Shown here: in pieces, positions 11,327-22,857 of the stretch
Layout: the number at the start of each line of letters is the position of its first letter
Numbering within the stretch: position 1 is the stretch's first letter
Assembly (NCBI RefSeq): GCF_005239225.2
Contig: NC_133296.1
Coordinates: forward strand, 9,362,001-9,426,000
DNA length: 64,000 nucleotides
Direction of reading: 5' to 3'
DNA from: Populus alba
Lineage: Eukaryota > Streptophyta > Magnoliopsida > Malpighiales > Salicaceae
Notes under the pieces: generated by a model
The model's database searches: none
The model's input: the letters and a program-made list of their open reading frames with translations, nothing else
Told to the model about the DNA's origin: nothing
Program-made: the position numbers and the translations under genes

Positions 11327-12231
11327 TGATATGAACCTCGTGATCGTGGTCACGCAACCCATAATCAAGATTGAGATTTGATCTCAGAAAGCCAAAAGAG
11401 GTCTGATAGGAGTGTGACATAATGGAAACCTACCCCAAGGCACCAAAACTATTGGAATGAGTAGAAGGAGGCCACAAAGGCAGTTAATCTTTGATAAGTC
11501 AGATTCAATTCGTTCAAGAACTGAAGACTGTAAGAATCACTTTCACACGTTAAAACTGAAAAATTCATAATAATATTCATCAAAGCTGCCGAAATTTTGG
11601 CTTACATGAGTTTAAATAGTTCTTGAAAAATTAACCCTAATAGACCCCTTATGTGGACTTATATGAGATCCACTCAAAAGTGGCCCAAAACCCTAAATTG
11701 AAAAAGCCCATAACCTAATCCAAACAAGCCTTGGACCCTTGCTCAAAACAAAGTTTTAATTAAGCCCAAACATTAAAGAAAATAATAAAAATAACTAATC
11801 TATCATTAAATACCACCAGCCCTTCTTTCCTTGTGTAGCTAGGATGAATAAGGAATCCTTATAAGAAAAGGATTCTGAAACATTAATGAATCACTGCCAC
11901 ACTTGTAGATTATATTGCAGCTCATTAAAGATCCTTGTGGAACTAGGAAATTCCCAAAACCAGCTGCCACATCCTTGTAGGAAAAGAATCCTAACCAAAT
12001 AGGAAGTCCACAAGTCAAATGGAAGTAAGTAACAAAATTCGTACAACCTCCGTTGACCAGTATTGTGGTTCCTTCCCAAACTTCTTTGGAGAGTTCACAT
12101 AAAATATAAGCCTGATCCAACGGTCGGATTGAGAATTATGATTGTTGCCATAACCCTGGATTGTTGTGCTTTTTATGCCAAAATCTGAATCTGGCCTTAC
12201 TTGGGTCATATCATAGGTCTGAATCGTATCA
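11327..12231 (-). repeat. 5' LTR of element E (905 bp)
   Basis: It begins TGATATGAACCTCG and ends CGTATCA at 12231. It pairs with the left LTR of the element. The primer site sits inside it and the TSD TTAGG outside it. Confidence 0.85.
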
Positions 12232-12459
12232 TTAGGTTTAGCCGAATCTAATGGTTTTCTCTGACCATTGTCCTCACGTGAATTTGCACCCTTCCCATCC
12301 TCACATTCTTTTTTTTTTTTTTTTTTTAATTTCATTTGATCATCATACACTTGTTTTGGAGAAAGAGGTACAAGAGTGATGGTTTTACCATCCTTTACAA
12401 TAGTGAACCTATTTCTAAACCCATCATGAATCGCTTCCCGATTAAACTGTCATGGACGC
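12232..12459 (-). pseudogene. Protease/linker remnant of element F
   Basis: The minus-strand translation matches the C-terminal protease and linker of the plus-strand relative at about 3960-4200 (the 'aggaagcgattcatgatggg' and 'accatcactctt' parts are shared). A run of about 20 T near 12310-12328 interrupts the linker. The remnant is cut at 12459 by the 5' LTR of element G. Confidence 0.65.
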
Positions 12460-13741
12460 TGATTGGTACTTAAAAGTGCAAATTTATCAAGGTTTTATAT
12501 CATCATTTTAACATGTTTTATAATAAGTCTAATACTATAAAATGTCTTAAAATATGGTAAATGTTCATCTTAAATGCAGGCCTATCATATAAATCAAAGG
12601 ATTGATTGATGAGTTCAAGTATGGAAATTAAAAGGACAAAGAGAGGGATAAACTTAGAAAAGAGATGTTGGTGCAGTCCAAACTGGAACACTGTTCGGTA
12701 ATTGGGTCATATCTCGAGTTCTAGATGTCCAAATGACCTCAAATTTTTACATAGATTTGGTAAGCCATAGGCCTATAAATAGAAGTCCAAATGACCTCTA
12801 TTTTTTTTCTTGAAAAGCTGAGTCAATTTCCTACAACTTTCATGTTTTCCAATGGACCCATTTCTAATGCTAGCATTTTTGTTTTATTCAGACAAGAAGA
12901 TAAGGATTTTCACAAAGTCAAGAGTTGGCCACCCACTCAACAATTAGTCATCAAATCAATAATTCTGAATTTTGGCCTATAAAAAGGAGGCATTTGCCAT
13001 GTATTTAGGGGCTTGGTTGTTCAGATCAAGTTCATGCTCTTTATTTCGCTCTTTATTTTTTTTGTAATTCTTAAGTTTTACTTTCATTAATTTCTTGTTT
13101 ATGCTTTTCATTTCCTTTTCTTTCCTTAGTTAACTTGTATCTTATTTATGTTCTTGTTTTGTTTATTTATGTTTCTCTTCTTCATTATGTTCAGCTAAGT
13201 TTATTATGTCAATGTGATAAGGTTACACTAATGGTGTAAGAACAAGTATGGTGTAAACTCAACATGGACCTTAATGTTTAATATTAACATGTTTTATCTT
13301 TTTATCTTACTAATTCTTAATACCTTGCTTGTTAAATGGTTAATCTAGATTTGTGTTGTATAATACTTGGTACAACAAATGCTTGGCACTCTCATAGCCC
13401 AACCGTATGGTATTACCTACACCTAGGCTATGAAAGGAACTTGATTTGTTGTTAACATCATGAATTCCTGACAATATTTAAAAGTTTGGTGTGATGTAAA
13501 TAAGATAATTAATATGATCATGTTAATAATTTATAATGAGCTATTAATAACAAATCATCCGATTGGAACATTCTTCGTGTGTGGTTTCCAAATTGAGTAA
13601 TAAGAGTTTATACTATACTTGTTTGAAATACCATTGGTGGATCCTCTAACCTTGACATTTGTTTTTATCATTGTTTAATCCTTACATTAATCTTCCATCT
13701 CAAAGTTCTCATTAATTTCTTCCTCCTCTTCTTTTTTATTG

Positions 13742-13779
<38 letters not shown>

Positions 13780-13990
13780 TACATTCTTGTTATATTTTAT
13801 GTACGTTAAGTATTCTTTGTGTTTGATCAAGGATCCTAATATTGTTGGTCTTGCCTTGTTCATTCGCATCAAAAATCTGTTTCTATTATATAATATATCT
13901 CTTTGATCTTTTCATAAACTCAGTGTATAGGCTGGAAACCTGTGACCCGGTCTTTTAGATCATTCTCAGGTATAAGAACACCATGTACTG

Positions 13991-14021
<31 letters not shown>

Positions 14022-14022
14022 G

Positions 14023-14057
<35 letters not shown>

Positions 14058-14248
14058 TTAAAATTATTATTACTATTGCTATTATTGTTATTATTATTGT
14101 TATTATTTTTGTTATTATTGTTGTTGTTGTTGTCTTGTTATTTATAATTTATACAATTAACCTCTCTGTGGTTCGACCCCGATCTTGCCGGGTTATATTA
14201 CTTCGACACTCCTGCACTTGGGAGAAGACATCAATTTTTTGGTTGTCA
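12460..14248 (+). repeat. 5' LTR of element G (1,789 bp)
   Basis: It begins TGATTGGTACTTAAAAGTGC and ends GGTTGTCA. It matches the A and B LTRs along its length. The 3' part carries long ATT and ACT triplet runs (about 13740-13780 and 13998-14130) and the GGTTCGACCCC block (near 14170) that all LTRs of this family share. Confidence 0.85.
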
Positions 14249-14254
14249 AGTTTT

Positions 14255-14272
14255 TGGCACCGTTGCCGGGGA
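14255..14272 (+). promoter_or_regulatory. Primer-binding site of element G, tRNA-Asp type (one mismatch)
   Basis: TGGCACCGTTGCCGGGGA. The other copies read TGGCGCCGTTGCCGGGGA, whose first 17 bases are the complement of the tRNA-Asp 3' end including CCA. G therefore has a G-to-A change. Confidence 0.85.
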
Positions 14273-14457
14273 GGTAAATTCTTGTACAAATTATAGTATT
14301 TATTTTGTTTTTTCTTTTCACTTTTCTTGTATCTAACTTTGTTTCCTTTTCTTTTGTTTTCTTCTTCCTTTTATTCTCTTTCTACATGTGCATGAGTGTT
14401 TGGTCACGTACATTAAGTGGTAGACTTTGTAGGGTATCCTCATCATTTTTAGAAAAT

Positions 14458-14862
14458 ATGGCCGAAGAAGATAACCAGTCACTTCATAATGAGAATAATG
14501 AGAATAACCGTGTTAGGAAACTTAGAGACCACATGAATCCCACAAGAACAAGTGCACCCTCATACATAGTTTTCCCTCTTGATGCATCCCATTTTAATTT
14601 TAAGTCAGTCATTATTCAACTTTTACCTTCTTTTCATAGTGATGCGGACCAGCCTAGAAACACCAGCAAGGACCCATTACATGTTCCAAATGGACCAAGG
14701 ACTCGGTCCAAGACAAAGACATTGAAAAACGCATTGAATGCATTGGTTTTGAAGGTTTCCACCAAGTCAGAATTGGAAGGTCCATTAGAGTATCAAGAGG
14801 AGATCCTAGTACATCTTATCCATGTGCAAGAGGGGTCCAATACAATCTTATTTGGGCCATGA
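14458..14862 (+). pseudogene. Chimeric frame: Asp-LOG gag start fused to Met-family integrase tail
   Basis: The frame starts MAEEDNQSLHNENNENN, the conserved Gag N-terminus of elements A, B and C, and follows them to LLPSFH. At about 14640 it switches to DADQPRN..KDPLHVPNGP RTRSKTKTLKNALNAL, which matches the end of the Met-family polyprotein (DPLEVPIGPITRARAKKLKEALN in F at about 6010-6120). The fusion stays open for 135 codons from the Gag ATG. It is most likely a by-product of recombination or of a truncated insertion, not a working gene. Confidence 0.7.
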
Positions 14863-14867
14863 GATAA

Positions 14868-15345
14868 GGGCTTTATTTTATTTTGTTAGCTACAGCCCGA
14901 GGCTTGTTTGGGCTTAATTCATACTTTGTTTTAAGCTAGGATCCAAGGCTTGTTTGGATTAAGTTATGGGCTTTTCATTTTAGGGTTTTGGGCCAGTTTT
15001 GAGTGGACCTCATATAAGTCCACATAAAGGGTCCATTAGGGTTAACTTTTCAAGAACTATTTAAACTTATGTAGGCCAAAATTTCAGCAGCTTTGATGAT
15101 TATTATTCTGAATTTTTCAGTTTTAACGTGTGAGAGTGATTCTTGCATTCTTCAGTTCTTGAACGAAATGAATCTGACTTATCGAAGATTAACTAGCTTC
15201 GTGGCGTCATTCTACTCATTCCAATAGTGTTGGTGCCTTGGGGCAGGTTTCCATTGTGTCACACTCATATCAGACCTATTTCGGCTTTCCGGGATCAGAT
15301 CTCAATCTTGATTGTGGGTTGCGTGACCACGTGATCACGAGGTTT
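14868..15345 (+). repeat. Short Met-family 3' LTR fragment inside element G
   Basis: About 478 bp starting GGGCTTTATTTTATTTTG and ending in GATCACGAGGTT, then directly ORF2. It shares its left boundary with the 5' LTR at 346-826. It is preceded by the end of a Met-family polyprotein, so it represents a 3' LTR. The last bases (CGCATCA) are lost at the junction. Confidence 0.7.
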
Positions 15346-15349
15346 GTTG

Positions 15350-15803
15350 GCTGTTAATGAACCATGGAATTCCTGAAGATATTCGTTGGCTGATTAAAAT
15401 AAAGGTCCGATTATCAGGTGAGTTCTCCAATTCTTTCATTTCACACATGCCTGGAATAGGTAAAAGCACTTTTCCAAAGAAACGTCGTGCAAAACAACTA
15501 AAAGTCTGTCACAGATATGCCAGATGGACTTGTAATGCGATATGTTGTTCTTTAAGAATGGTATATGTAAACCGTGAAGATAAAATACAATTCATTAAGG
15601 ATGGCCTGAGTAAGGGGTCTTTAGATAATCTTCTATCGACTCTTGAGACGCACCCTAGTGGAGATGTGCATCGTGTAATTTATGATTTATGGCCACAATT
15701 CCATAAAGAACATGCTCGACTTAGTCTTGGGAATCTGACTAAAAAAGACCATGTTTGCCAGTTTTTAAGAAAACTGGATGGGAAGCCTATCCCCGACCCA
15801 TAG
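15350..15803 (+). pseudogene. ORF2 of element G, start missing
   Basis: It encodes LMNHGIPEDIRWLI to the end DGKPIPDP, matching residues 34-182 of the full ORF2 at 49139-49687. The first ~33 codons were replaced by the inserted Met-family fragment. The Cys cluster is partly kept (VCHRYARWTCNAICC). No stop lies inside the surviving part. Function unknown; see the ORF2 entry of element B. Confidence 0.75.
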
Positions 15804-16043
15804 AGGGCGTTTAAGCCGTTCTTGGACGTAAAACCAAGGAAAGATGTGAGTCACAATCACAACTACCTATACATACACATGCCTTTTCAAAATAAATAAG
15901 AGAGAGAGAGAGAGAGTGAGACTACAACTGGCCTACATATAGGTGGTATGATTGCATTTTCAATTTCTCATCTTAAATTCTTCTCTTCCTTCTCTTCATT
16001 TCTACTCAACTCGTACATTCATCAAATATAGAAGTGTGTAGAA

Positions 16044-16697
16044 ATGGCAGGTTCCTCAAGTCATCACATAAACAATATTTGTGTTTTCGGTGGATCCAGT
16101 CCTGGGAAAGAAAAGGAGTTTTTAGAATCAGCAAATCATCTTGGTCAGGTACTAGCTGAGCAAAAGATTCATTTAATGTATGGAGAAAACAGCCTTGGGT
16201 TAATGGGGGGAGTGTCAAAAGCTGCATTTTTATGAGGTAGTCAAGTTTCGGGGGTTGTCCCCAAAGCTTTAGCACAAGGGGACATCATTGGAAAAATAAT
16301 TAGAGAGGAATTACAGGTCTCCACAATGTCTGATCGACTGAATGCAATGTTTAACCATGCTGGTGCCTTCATTGCCTTACCAGGTGGTTTGGGCACATTG
16401 GAAGAGATCTTTCATATATTCTCTTGGGCCCAACTGCACATTCACCATAAACCTATAAGTTTGTTAAATGTTAATGGTTTTTATGATAAGTTGTTGTCTT
16501 TTCTTGATCATGATGTGGAACAGGAATTTCTAACATCTTCAGCACGACAAATCATAATCTCTCTTGCTACTACTGAACAATTGATTGACCAACTACAATC
16601 TTTAATCCCTGTAATTAATCCCTCCATGAGTCGCATAAATTGGTCAACTAAGGAAAGTCGTAAAAAGCTTAGATTGGATTTGAGCCTTCGTTTGTAA
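16044..16697 (+). pseudogene. LOG-like gene of element G, one nonsense codon
   Basis: From ATG 16044 the protein follows the LOG copies of B and C to AAFL, then a TGA (16233-16235) replaces the Gly codon GGA. The frame continues to the normal end SLRL. Other changes include YGENSLG in place of YGGGSLG, which damages the nucleotide-binding glycine loop, while PGGLGTLEE is kept. With the stop only 63 residues could be made. LOG enzymes release active cytokinin bases from their riboside monophosphates; this copy should be inactive. Confidence 0.85.
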
Positions 16698-17204
16698 AAA
16701 CTTTGTGTCTTTTGGTTTTATTATTGTGTTTGTTGTTTCTTATATTTGTTTAAGTGTGTTTTAGGTTTGTCAGTGTTTGTTATTTCAGGTGATGTCTTGT
16801 ATACTTTATCTTTCTAACTTTAGACATTGAGGACAATATCTCATTTTGGTTGGGGGGAAAGGGTAGTAGTTGATATTTAAAAAAAAAACTGTGTTTTCTA
16901 TTTCATAAACTATTTGCAAAACTGTTGTTACTAGGATGACAGAGTAAAAGGAGTTCTTTTGTTAAAGTGACTCTTGAGACGCATCTTAGTAAGCATTCTT
17001 AACAAGGTCTATCAGAATACTTCTTGAAATATTAAGGTTTACAAACTCTCGTATTGCTAGCACTTGATTCTGCTCATATGCTCATTTAACAAGTATTCTT
17101 AAATCTTCATTTTCACACACACACTTTAACATATGATTGTGGGTTGCACATTGGATTATTACATTATTTATGTTCTGTTGTTAAAGGTAACAACTAAGGG
17201 AAAG
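16698..17204 (+). other. 3' untranslated region of element G, first part
   Basis: It matches the region downstream of LOG in element B (50603-51185) up to 'aactaagggaaag'. It is cut there by an LTR fragment, so the double-hairpin module found in B, C and D is missing from G. Confidence 0.65.
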
Positions 17205-17535
17205 TGATACGATCCAGCCAAGGTCAAATTCGGATTTTGACGTAAAATGCGCAACTATCCAGTTTTACAGAAATAGTCATAATTCTCAATCCCACCGTTG
17301 GATCGGGCTGAAATTGTACGTGGAGGCTCCTGACATGTTTTCATACCTTGGGTTAAAATATCATGTCAATCGGAGTTCGGCAAGGCATCCAAACACGGGT
17401 CAACAGAGGCTGTACGGGTTTTGTTATTTACTTCCTTTTGACTTGTGGACTTCCTATTTGGCTAGGATTCTTTTCCTAAAAGGATGCGGCAGCTTATTTT
17501 GGGAATCTCCTAATTCTACAAAGATCTTTAATGAG
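17205..17535 (+). repeat. Truncated LTR of the 1,011-bp family
   Basis: It begins TGATACGATCCAGCCAAGG like the solo LTRs at 22858 and 27116, and stops after about 330 bp at 'atctttaatgag'. The sequence then rejoins the Asp-LOG 3' region ('cagatatat..aatttaatgag'). The shared word 'aatgag' suggests a deletion took the rest of the LTR together with about 500 bp of element G. Confidence 0.75.
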
Positions 17536-17668
17536 CAGATATATGAATTTAATGAGTTTGTTTATCTGGATAGATTAATGGAAGTTGAATGATGAATGCC
17601 TTGCTTTATGGAATTTGTAAATTGTTTTTCTATTTTAACGCTTTGATTACTAGGGACTAGTAATAAGC

Positions 17669-18670
17669 TGGTTGGGGGTGTGATTAGTACTTAAAAGTGC
17701 ATATTTATCAAGGTTTTATATCATCATTTTGCACTTAAAGTATCAATAACTCTTTAACTAAAGCATGCTTTATAATAACAAGTCTAATACTATAAAATGC
17801 CTTAATATATGGTAAATGTTCATCTTAAATGCAGGCCTATCATATAAATCAAAGGATTGATTGATGAGTTCAAGTATGGAAATTGAAAGGACAAAGAGAG
17901 GGCTAAACTTAGAAAAGAGATGTTGGTGCAGTCCAAACTAGAACACTGTTCGGTAATTGGGTCATATCTCGAGTTCTAGATGTCCAAATGACCTCAAATT
18001 TTTACACAAATTTGGTAAGCCATAGGCCTACAACTTTCATGTTTTCATCAAGATCTAAAACGTTTGTTTACAAGTCCAAATTATAGCAACAACGGAGAAG
18101 TCCGAATCTGTCTTGCAGCCCAAACACTGTTCAGTGTTTGGCCCATATCTGGAGTTCTAAAAGTCCAAATGATCTCTAATTTTTTTTTCTGGAAAGCTGA
18201 GTCAATTTCCTACAACATTCATGTTTTCCAATAGACCCATTTCTGATGCTAGCATTTTTATTTTATTCAGACAAGAAGATAAGGATTTTCACAAAGTCAA
18301 GAGTTGGCCACCCACTCAACAATTAGTCATCAAATCAATAATTCTGAATTTTGGCCTATAAAAGGAGGCATTTGCCATGTATTTAGGGGCTTGGTTGTTC
18401 AGATCAAGTTCATGCTCTTTATTTCTCTCTTTATATTTTTTGTAATTCTTAAGTTTTGCTTTCATTAATTTCTTGTTTATGCTTTTCATTTCCTTTCCTT
18501 TCCTTAGTTAACTTGTATCTTATTTATGTTCTTGTTTTGTTTATTTATGTTTCTCTTCTTCATTATGTTCAATTAAGTTTATTATGTCAAGGTGAAAAGG
18601 TTACATTAATGGCGTAAGAACAAGTATGGTGTAAACTTAACATGGACCTTAATGTTTAATATTAACATGT
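17669..18670 (+). repeat. Polypurine tract and truncated 3' LTR of element G
   Basis: GGTTGGGGGTG precedes the LTR start TGATTAGTACTTAAAAGTGC at 17681. The LTR matches the 5' LTR of G for about 990 bp and stops at 'attaacatgt', where the gag of element F resumes on the minus strand. Confidence 0.8.
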
Positions 18671-18672
18671 CT

Positions 18673-19785
18673 TCAGTTTGGACACTGAGATGCCATGTGC
18701 CCCTTCCCTAAACACTTAAAGCATTTAATATCTCTATCACGAGTAGGCTGATATTCAGATTTACCTTTCCCATCTATATGAGTATCCTTTTTGGCCTTAG
18801 GTGGTTCGGCCTTTGGCTTTGGTTGGGCAACTCCCTCTCTCTTCAAATTCAGCCTCCATATTAAGGAAGATGAAGTCGAATTGGTCTGAAAACATGTACT
18901 GCCCCTTCTCTTTATTTGCCTCACCACCATGTCCTTCAATTCCACACAATGTTGTAATTCTACAACATAATGTCTCTATTTAGCCCATTTAGAAATCTAG
19001 TCATAGTAGCTTCCCGATCCTCAATCACATTGGCCCGAATCATGGCGATCTCCATCTCCTTGAAATACTCATCCACAGACCTAGAACCCTGATTCAAACC
19101 CTGCAATTTCAGATACAAATCTCTATAATAGTGGTTAGGCACAAATCGCCTTCTTATCAACACTTTCATCTCCTCCCACGAAACTACCGACCTCTCTCCA
19201 CTCCTTCTTCTACTAATAACATTCTGATCCCACTAAATTAGTGCATAATCCATGAATTCGATGACAACCAATTTCACTTTCTTTGCCTCTGAATAGTTAT
19301 GGTAATAAAAAATCCAATCCACCTTTTTCTCCCACTCCAAATATCCCTTGGGATCGTTTTTACCTTGAAAAGAAGGTATTTTCAGTTTGATAGCATCCAA
19401 ATCACCATCTAAATCAGCATGTCCCCTAACACTACGAAAAGTTTCCCTTTGGCTGAATTGGCCCCTAGTTCTATTCCCAAAATCCCTTTAATTTCTAGGC
19501 TACCGAAAACCTTCCCAACTATGGCCTCATCCTCAAAACCACCATAATAAATATCATCAACGGCCTCCTCAAAATCCTCATAATTAGCCCACCTTGCGGC
19601 CCTACTGCCACATTTTGCTATCGATTCGGCCCCAAGCTTCCTCACATTTTGGGTGCTTGTACCAGCCTCATTACCACGTTTCTCCACCTTATCAAGTCTG
19701 TCACACACATTTCCCATCACAAAATTCATCATCTCTCCATCATCTATGTCATGGCTTGCATTTGGAACGTAAAGCTTCAATTCCT
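18673..19785 (-). pseudogene. Met-family gag of element F (broken)
   Basis: Minus-strand pieces: N-terminal part (19409-19780, ending against the inverted RT fragment), middle (18960-19169, MKVLIRRRFVPNHYY and LKLQGLNQGSRSVDEYFKEME) and nucleocapsid (18673-18945) with a complete zinc knuckle, CFKCLGKGHMASQC (C-x2-C-x4-H-x4-C). Frameshifts separate the pieces. It is a better-preserved relative of the gag at 2472-3500. Confidence 0.8.
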
Positions 19786-20067
19786 AACCGACCAGCCTAT
19801 AGAAGCAATCCCGAGGAGACAAAGGAGCTTCAAAGGCAAGTTGATGAGCTGATGGAAAAGGGCTACATTCGTGAGAGTATGAGCTCGTGTGCTATACCCG
19901 TGCTACTTGTGTCAAAGAAGGATGGAACATGGAGGATGTGTGTTGATTGCTGAGCCATCAACAACACAACGGTAAAGTATAGACACCCCATTTCTAGGCT
20001 TGATGATATGTTAGATGAGTTACATGGATCTTGTATTTTCTCTAAAATTGACTTGAAAAGTGGGTAC
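19786..20067 (+). pseudogene. Met-family RT fragment on the plus strand
   Basis: It encodes PNRPAYRSNPEETKELQRQV, GYIRESMSSCAIPVLLVSKK, WRMCVDC, then a TGA in place of an Arg codon, and [10 protein letters not shown]. This is the RT fingers/palm start, ahead of the YFDD box. It points opposite to element F and is cut at 20067 by the LTR of element D. It may be the continuation of the plus-strand element at 346-4246, separated by everything between. Confidence 0.75.
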
Positions 20068-20448
20068 TAATATGACCAAAAGCTTGATGTCTTCTCCCAA
20101 GTGTAGGAGTGTCGAAGTAATTAATAACTCGGCAAGACCAGGGTCGAACCACAAAGAGGTTAATTGTATAAATTATAAATAACAATACAACAACAACAAA
20201 CAATAATAACAATAGTAATAGTAATATTAGTAGTACTCAGTACGTGGCGTTGTTATACCTGAGAATGATCTAAAAGATCGGGTCACAGGTTTCCAGCCTA
20301 TATACTGAGTTTATAAAAAGATCAAAGAGATATATTATATAATATAAACAGATTTCTGATGCGAATGAACAAGGTAAGATCAACAATGTCAGGATCCTTG
20401 ATCAAACACAGAACATACTTGATGTACATAAAATATGACAAGAATGTA

Positions 20449-20482
<34 letters not shown>

Positions 20483-20654
20483 GTAATAATAATAGTGTTA
20501 GTAGTAATAATAATAATAACAATAAAAAGAAGAGGATGAAGAAATTAATAAGAACTTTGAGATGGAAGATTAATGTAAGGATTAGAGGATCCACTAATGG
20601 TATTTCAAACAAGTATAGTATAAACTCTTATTACTCAACTTGGAAACGACACAC

Positions 20655-22267
20655 TAATGCAACCATATTATTCGATAGTTTCACCCACATTTAACTAGTG
20701 TTTTGCCTATGTTTTTGTATAAAATGCCTTGATATCCTTTGTTTTATGTTTTGAAGGCACTTTTGGATGAAAGATGCAAAAAGAAGTAAATTGAAGGTAA
20801 TTGGCAGATTTGACGTTTAGTCGATGTTTTGTGCAGAACGTGAGCTCTAAAGGTCGAAATTAAGTGATTCTAGTGGCATTAAAAAGCTAACATCCATACA
20901 TTTCTGGACATCTAAGGCAAGACAATAAAATAAGGAAGAGCATGGAAATCACAGCTTTCAAAGTCAAATCTCGTAATTTGCCAGTGTTGACCTTCGGTCA
21001 TTCCAACTTGAATATCTAGAGCTAAAAAAAGTCCAATTGATGCAAACTAAATTTATTTGGATTCCTGACTCAAAGGCCTATAAACTCTCCAAATATCAGC
21101 CAAAAACGATGTCATATGAGGGAGATATGATTTTTCAAAGATGACAACTGAATTCTGCTAGCAAACACGTTTCGTGAAGAAACGAGTCCAAATTACATTC
21201 CGAAGCATCTAAACCGACATCCAAGTTTTTATTTCAGCAATGTAGCTCCTCTAAGTCAAAGCTTGAAGATTTCATGTAAAGCTATTTCTTCTTTTTTAGG
21301 AAAATAGTTATTAAACTACTTAAATGTAAATTGTCTACTTAAGGGAGGACTATTTTGTAAAATAGAGATTAGGGTTTCCTAGCATATAAAAAGAATGAGA
21401 GAAGAGAAGGGGGGCAGCCACCCAAGAGGAGAAAAACGCCCCCCTACTCTAAGAAACCCTAAATCATGCATTCTTCCATCTTTTTGATTAGTTGTTCAAC
21501 AAACATGCAAGGCTAAACTCATTTTCTTGGTTGCAAGGACACGGAAACCGTCAGATTTCAAGAACTGTGAGATCTATTTTACCTTTTCTTTTCAGTTTAT
21601 ATGATGAATATGTTTGTTCTCTTATGCTTATTTTTCTTATGATTGTTTATTTTAATTGCTAGAGCGGACTTTAAGTTATTATTGTAGACAATTTATTGGT
21701 AAGTTTGATATCAAAACCGGAGTTGTGGTATATGAACTTGTGAAGAAACTGAGTTTATCTAGATCTACGTTATTAATCTTAGGGAGAACATTCGATCAAA
21801 GCAACATAAGCAGACAACTTAGTTGTTAAGATTAATGAATTTATCTAGATCTTAAGGCTGCCATTGGATTAAATCATTAGTGCGGACACTGTGATTATTT
21901 GTTGGTTAGGGTTAGTTATACGGTAGATCCGTTAATTAACCAACGTTAAGAAAAGATAAAAATTCAGAATATAAACTGGAGTTTCGTTTCAAGGATCAGT
22001 TATGATTTCTATAGGTGGATGTGTGATTGCGACCAAGGTTTGTTCTCTTGATAATTTTCTGATTTTATTAAATTTTGTTTTTTGTTTTTTGTTTTCTTTT
22101 GCTTTAGCCTAGATAACATCCAAACCCTCCCCAAACTGCATAACGTATAGCATAAAAATTTGAACTAAATCTTCCTCGTGGGATCGATCCCTTGCTTGCT
22201 CTATACTATCTTGTGTGTTGTGTTTGAAGCTAGGGTAATTAATTTGTGCGACCGCTACATCGCAACA
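20655..22267. repeat. Probable solo LTR of another family (about 1.6 kb)
   Basis: It interrupts the D LTR between 'ggaaacgacacac' and 'acacgaagg', words that are adjacent in other copies. CACAC lies on both sides (20650-20654 and 22268-22272), consistent with a 5-bp TSD, though the CA-repeat context blurs the exact ends. It starts TAATGCAACC and ends ATCGCAACA, i.e. CA at the right but not a perfect TG at the left. No frame, primer site or purine tract is visible. The tail ('gggatcgatcccttgcttgc', 'attaatttgtgcgacc') looks like a plant gypsy LTR end. Confidence 0.5.
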
Positions 22268-22857
22268 CACACGAAGGAGGTTCCAATCAGATTATAAATT
22301 GTTAACATGATTACATTACTTATCTTATTCGAATGATGCTAATACTTGTAAATGTTGTCAAGCATTCATGATTATAACTTAAATTAACAACAAATCAAGT
22401 TCCTTTCATAGATTTGTTATGCCAAGTGTTATACAACATAAATCTAGATTAATCATTTAACAAGCAAAGTATTAAAAGTGAACAAGGTAACAAATATAAA
22501 ACATGTTAATATCAAACATTAAAGTCCATGTTGAGTTTATACTATACTTATTCTTACACCATTAGTGTACCCTTTTCAACTTGACATAATAGATTTAGCT
22601 AAACATAACGAAAGAAAGAAACATAAATAAACAAGATAAGAACATAATTATACAAATAAAGGAAAGGAAATGAAGAGCATAAACAAGAGATTAATATAGC
22701 ATTAAATAAAAGTTAAACATTACAAAATACAAAGAAAGAGAGCAAGAGCATGATCTTGATCTGAACACCAAGATGCCTAAATGCATGGCAAATGCCTCCT
22801 TTTATAGGCCAAAATTTGGAACTATTGATTTGATGAATAATTGTTGAGTGGGTGACC

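Larger units (their letters stand above)
8570..12231 (-). mobile_element. Non-autonomous Met-family LTR element E with TSD TTAGG
   Basis: Two Met-family LTRs (8570-9965 on the left, enlarged by a TRIM, and 11327-12231 on the right) flank only about 1.36 kb of internal DNA. The primer site lies beside the right LTR and a purine-rich tract beside the left one, so the element reads on the minus strand. TTAGG occurs just before 8570 and at 12232-12236, a clean 5-bp target duplication inside the pol gene of F. There is no gag-pol: its movement would have needed enzymes supplied in trans. Confidence 0.85.
12460..18670 (+). mobile_element. Asp-LOG element G, heavily deleted, inserted in element F
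   Basis: Order: 5' LTR (12460-14248), tRNA-Asp primer site, first third of gag, a Met-family pol/LTR fragment (about 14640-15345), ORF2 without its start, LOG pseudogene, 3' region broken by an LTR fragment (17205-17535), purine tract (17669-17680) and a 3' LTR cut at about 18670. All of protease, RT and integrase is gone. No TSD can be shown because the right end is truncated. Stops and rearrangements suggest it is older than B and C. Confidence 0.8.
4917..19785 (-). mobile_element. Met-family Ty3/gypsy element F, 5'-truncated, with two nested elements
   Basis: On the minus strand the order is gag (18673-19785), protease remnant (12232-12459), RT, RNase H and integrase (6005-8569), a 3' spacer (5850-6004) and the 3' LTR (4917-5849). 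It is split by E (8570-12231, TSD TTAGG) and G (12460-18670). The 5' LTR, primer site and leader are missing: gag ends at 19785 against a plus-strand RT fragment. The G insertion site has also lost DNA, because the part of the polyprotein between the zinc knuckle and the middle of the protease is absent. It is an inactive relic. Confidence 0.75.

Noticed and set aside
13687..13872. Open frames of Asn or Leu runs over triplet repeats (also 20322-20612 and 20359-20694)
   Set aside because: They are translations of ATT/AAT microsatellites inside LTRs; no conserved protein sequence.
16006..16275. Antisense frames over LOG (MLKLWGQPPKLD..., also at 26160, 49974, 55065, 59089)
   Set aside because: They mirror the conserved LOG frame on the other strand; conservation follows from LOG itself.
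20655..22267. Host gene inside the 1.6-kb insertion
   Set aside because: No frame longer than chance and flanking repeats fit an LTR insertion.
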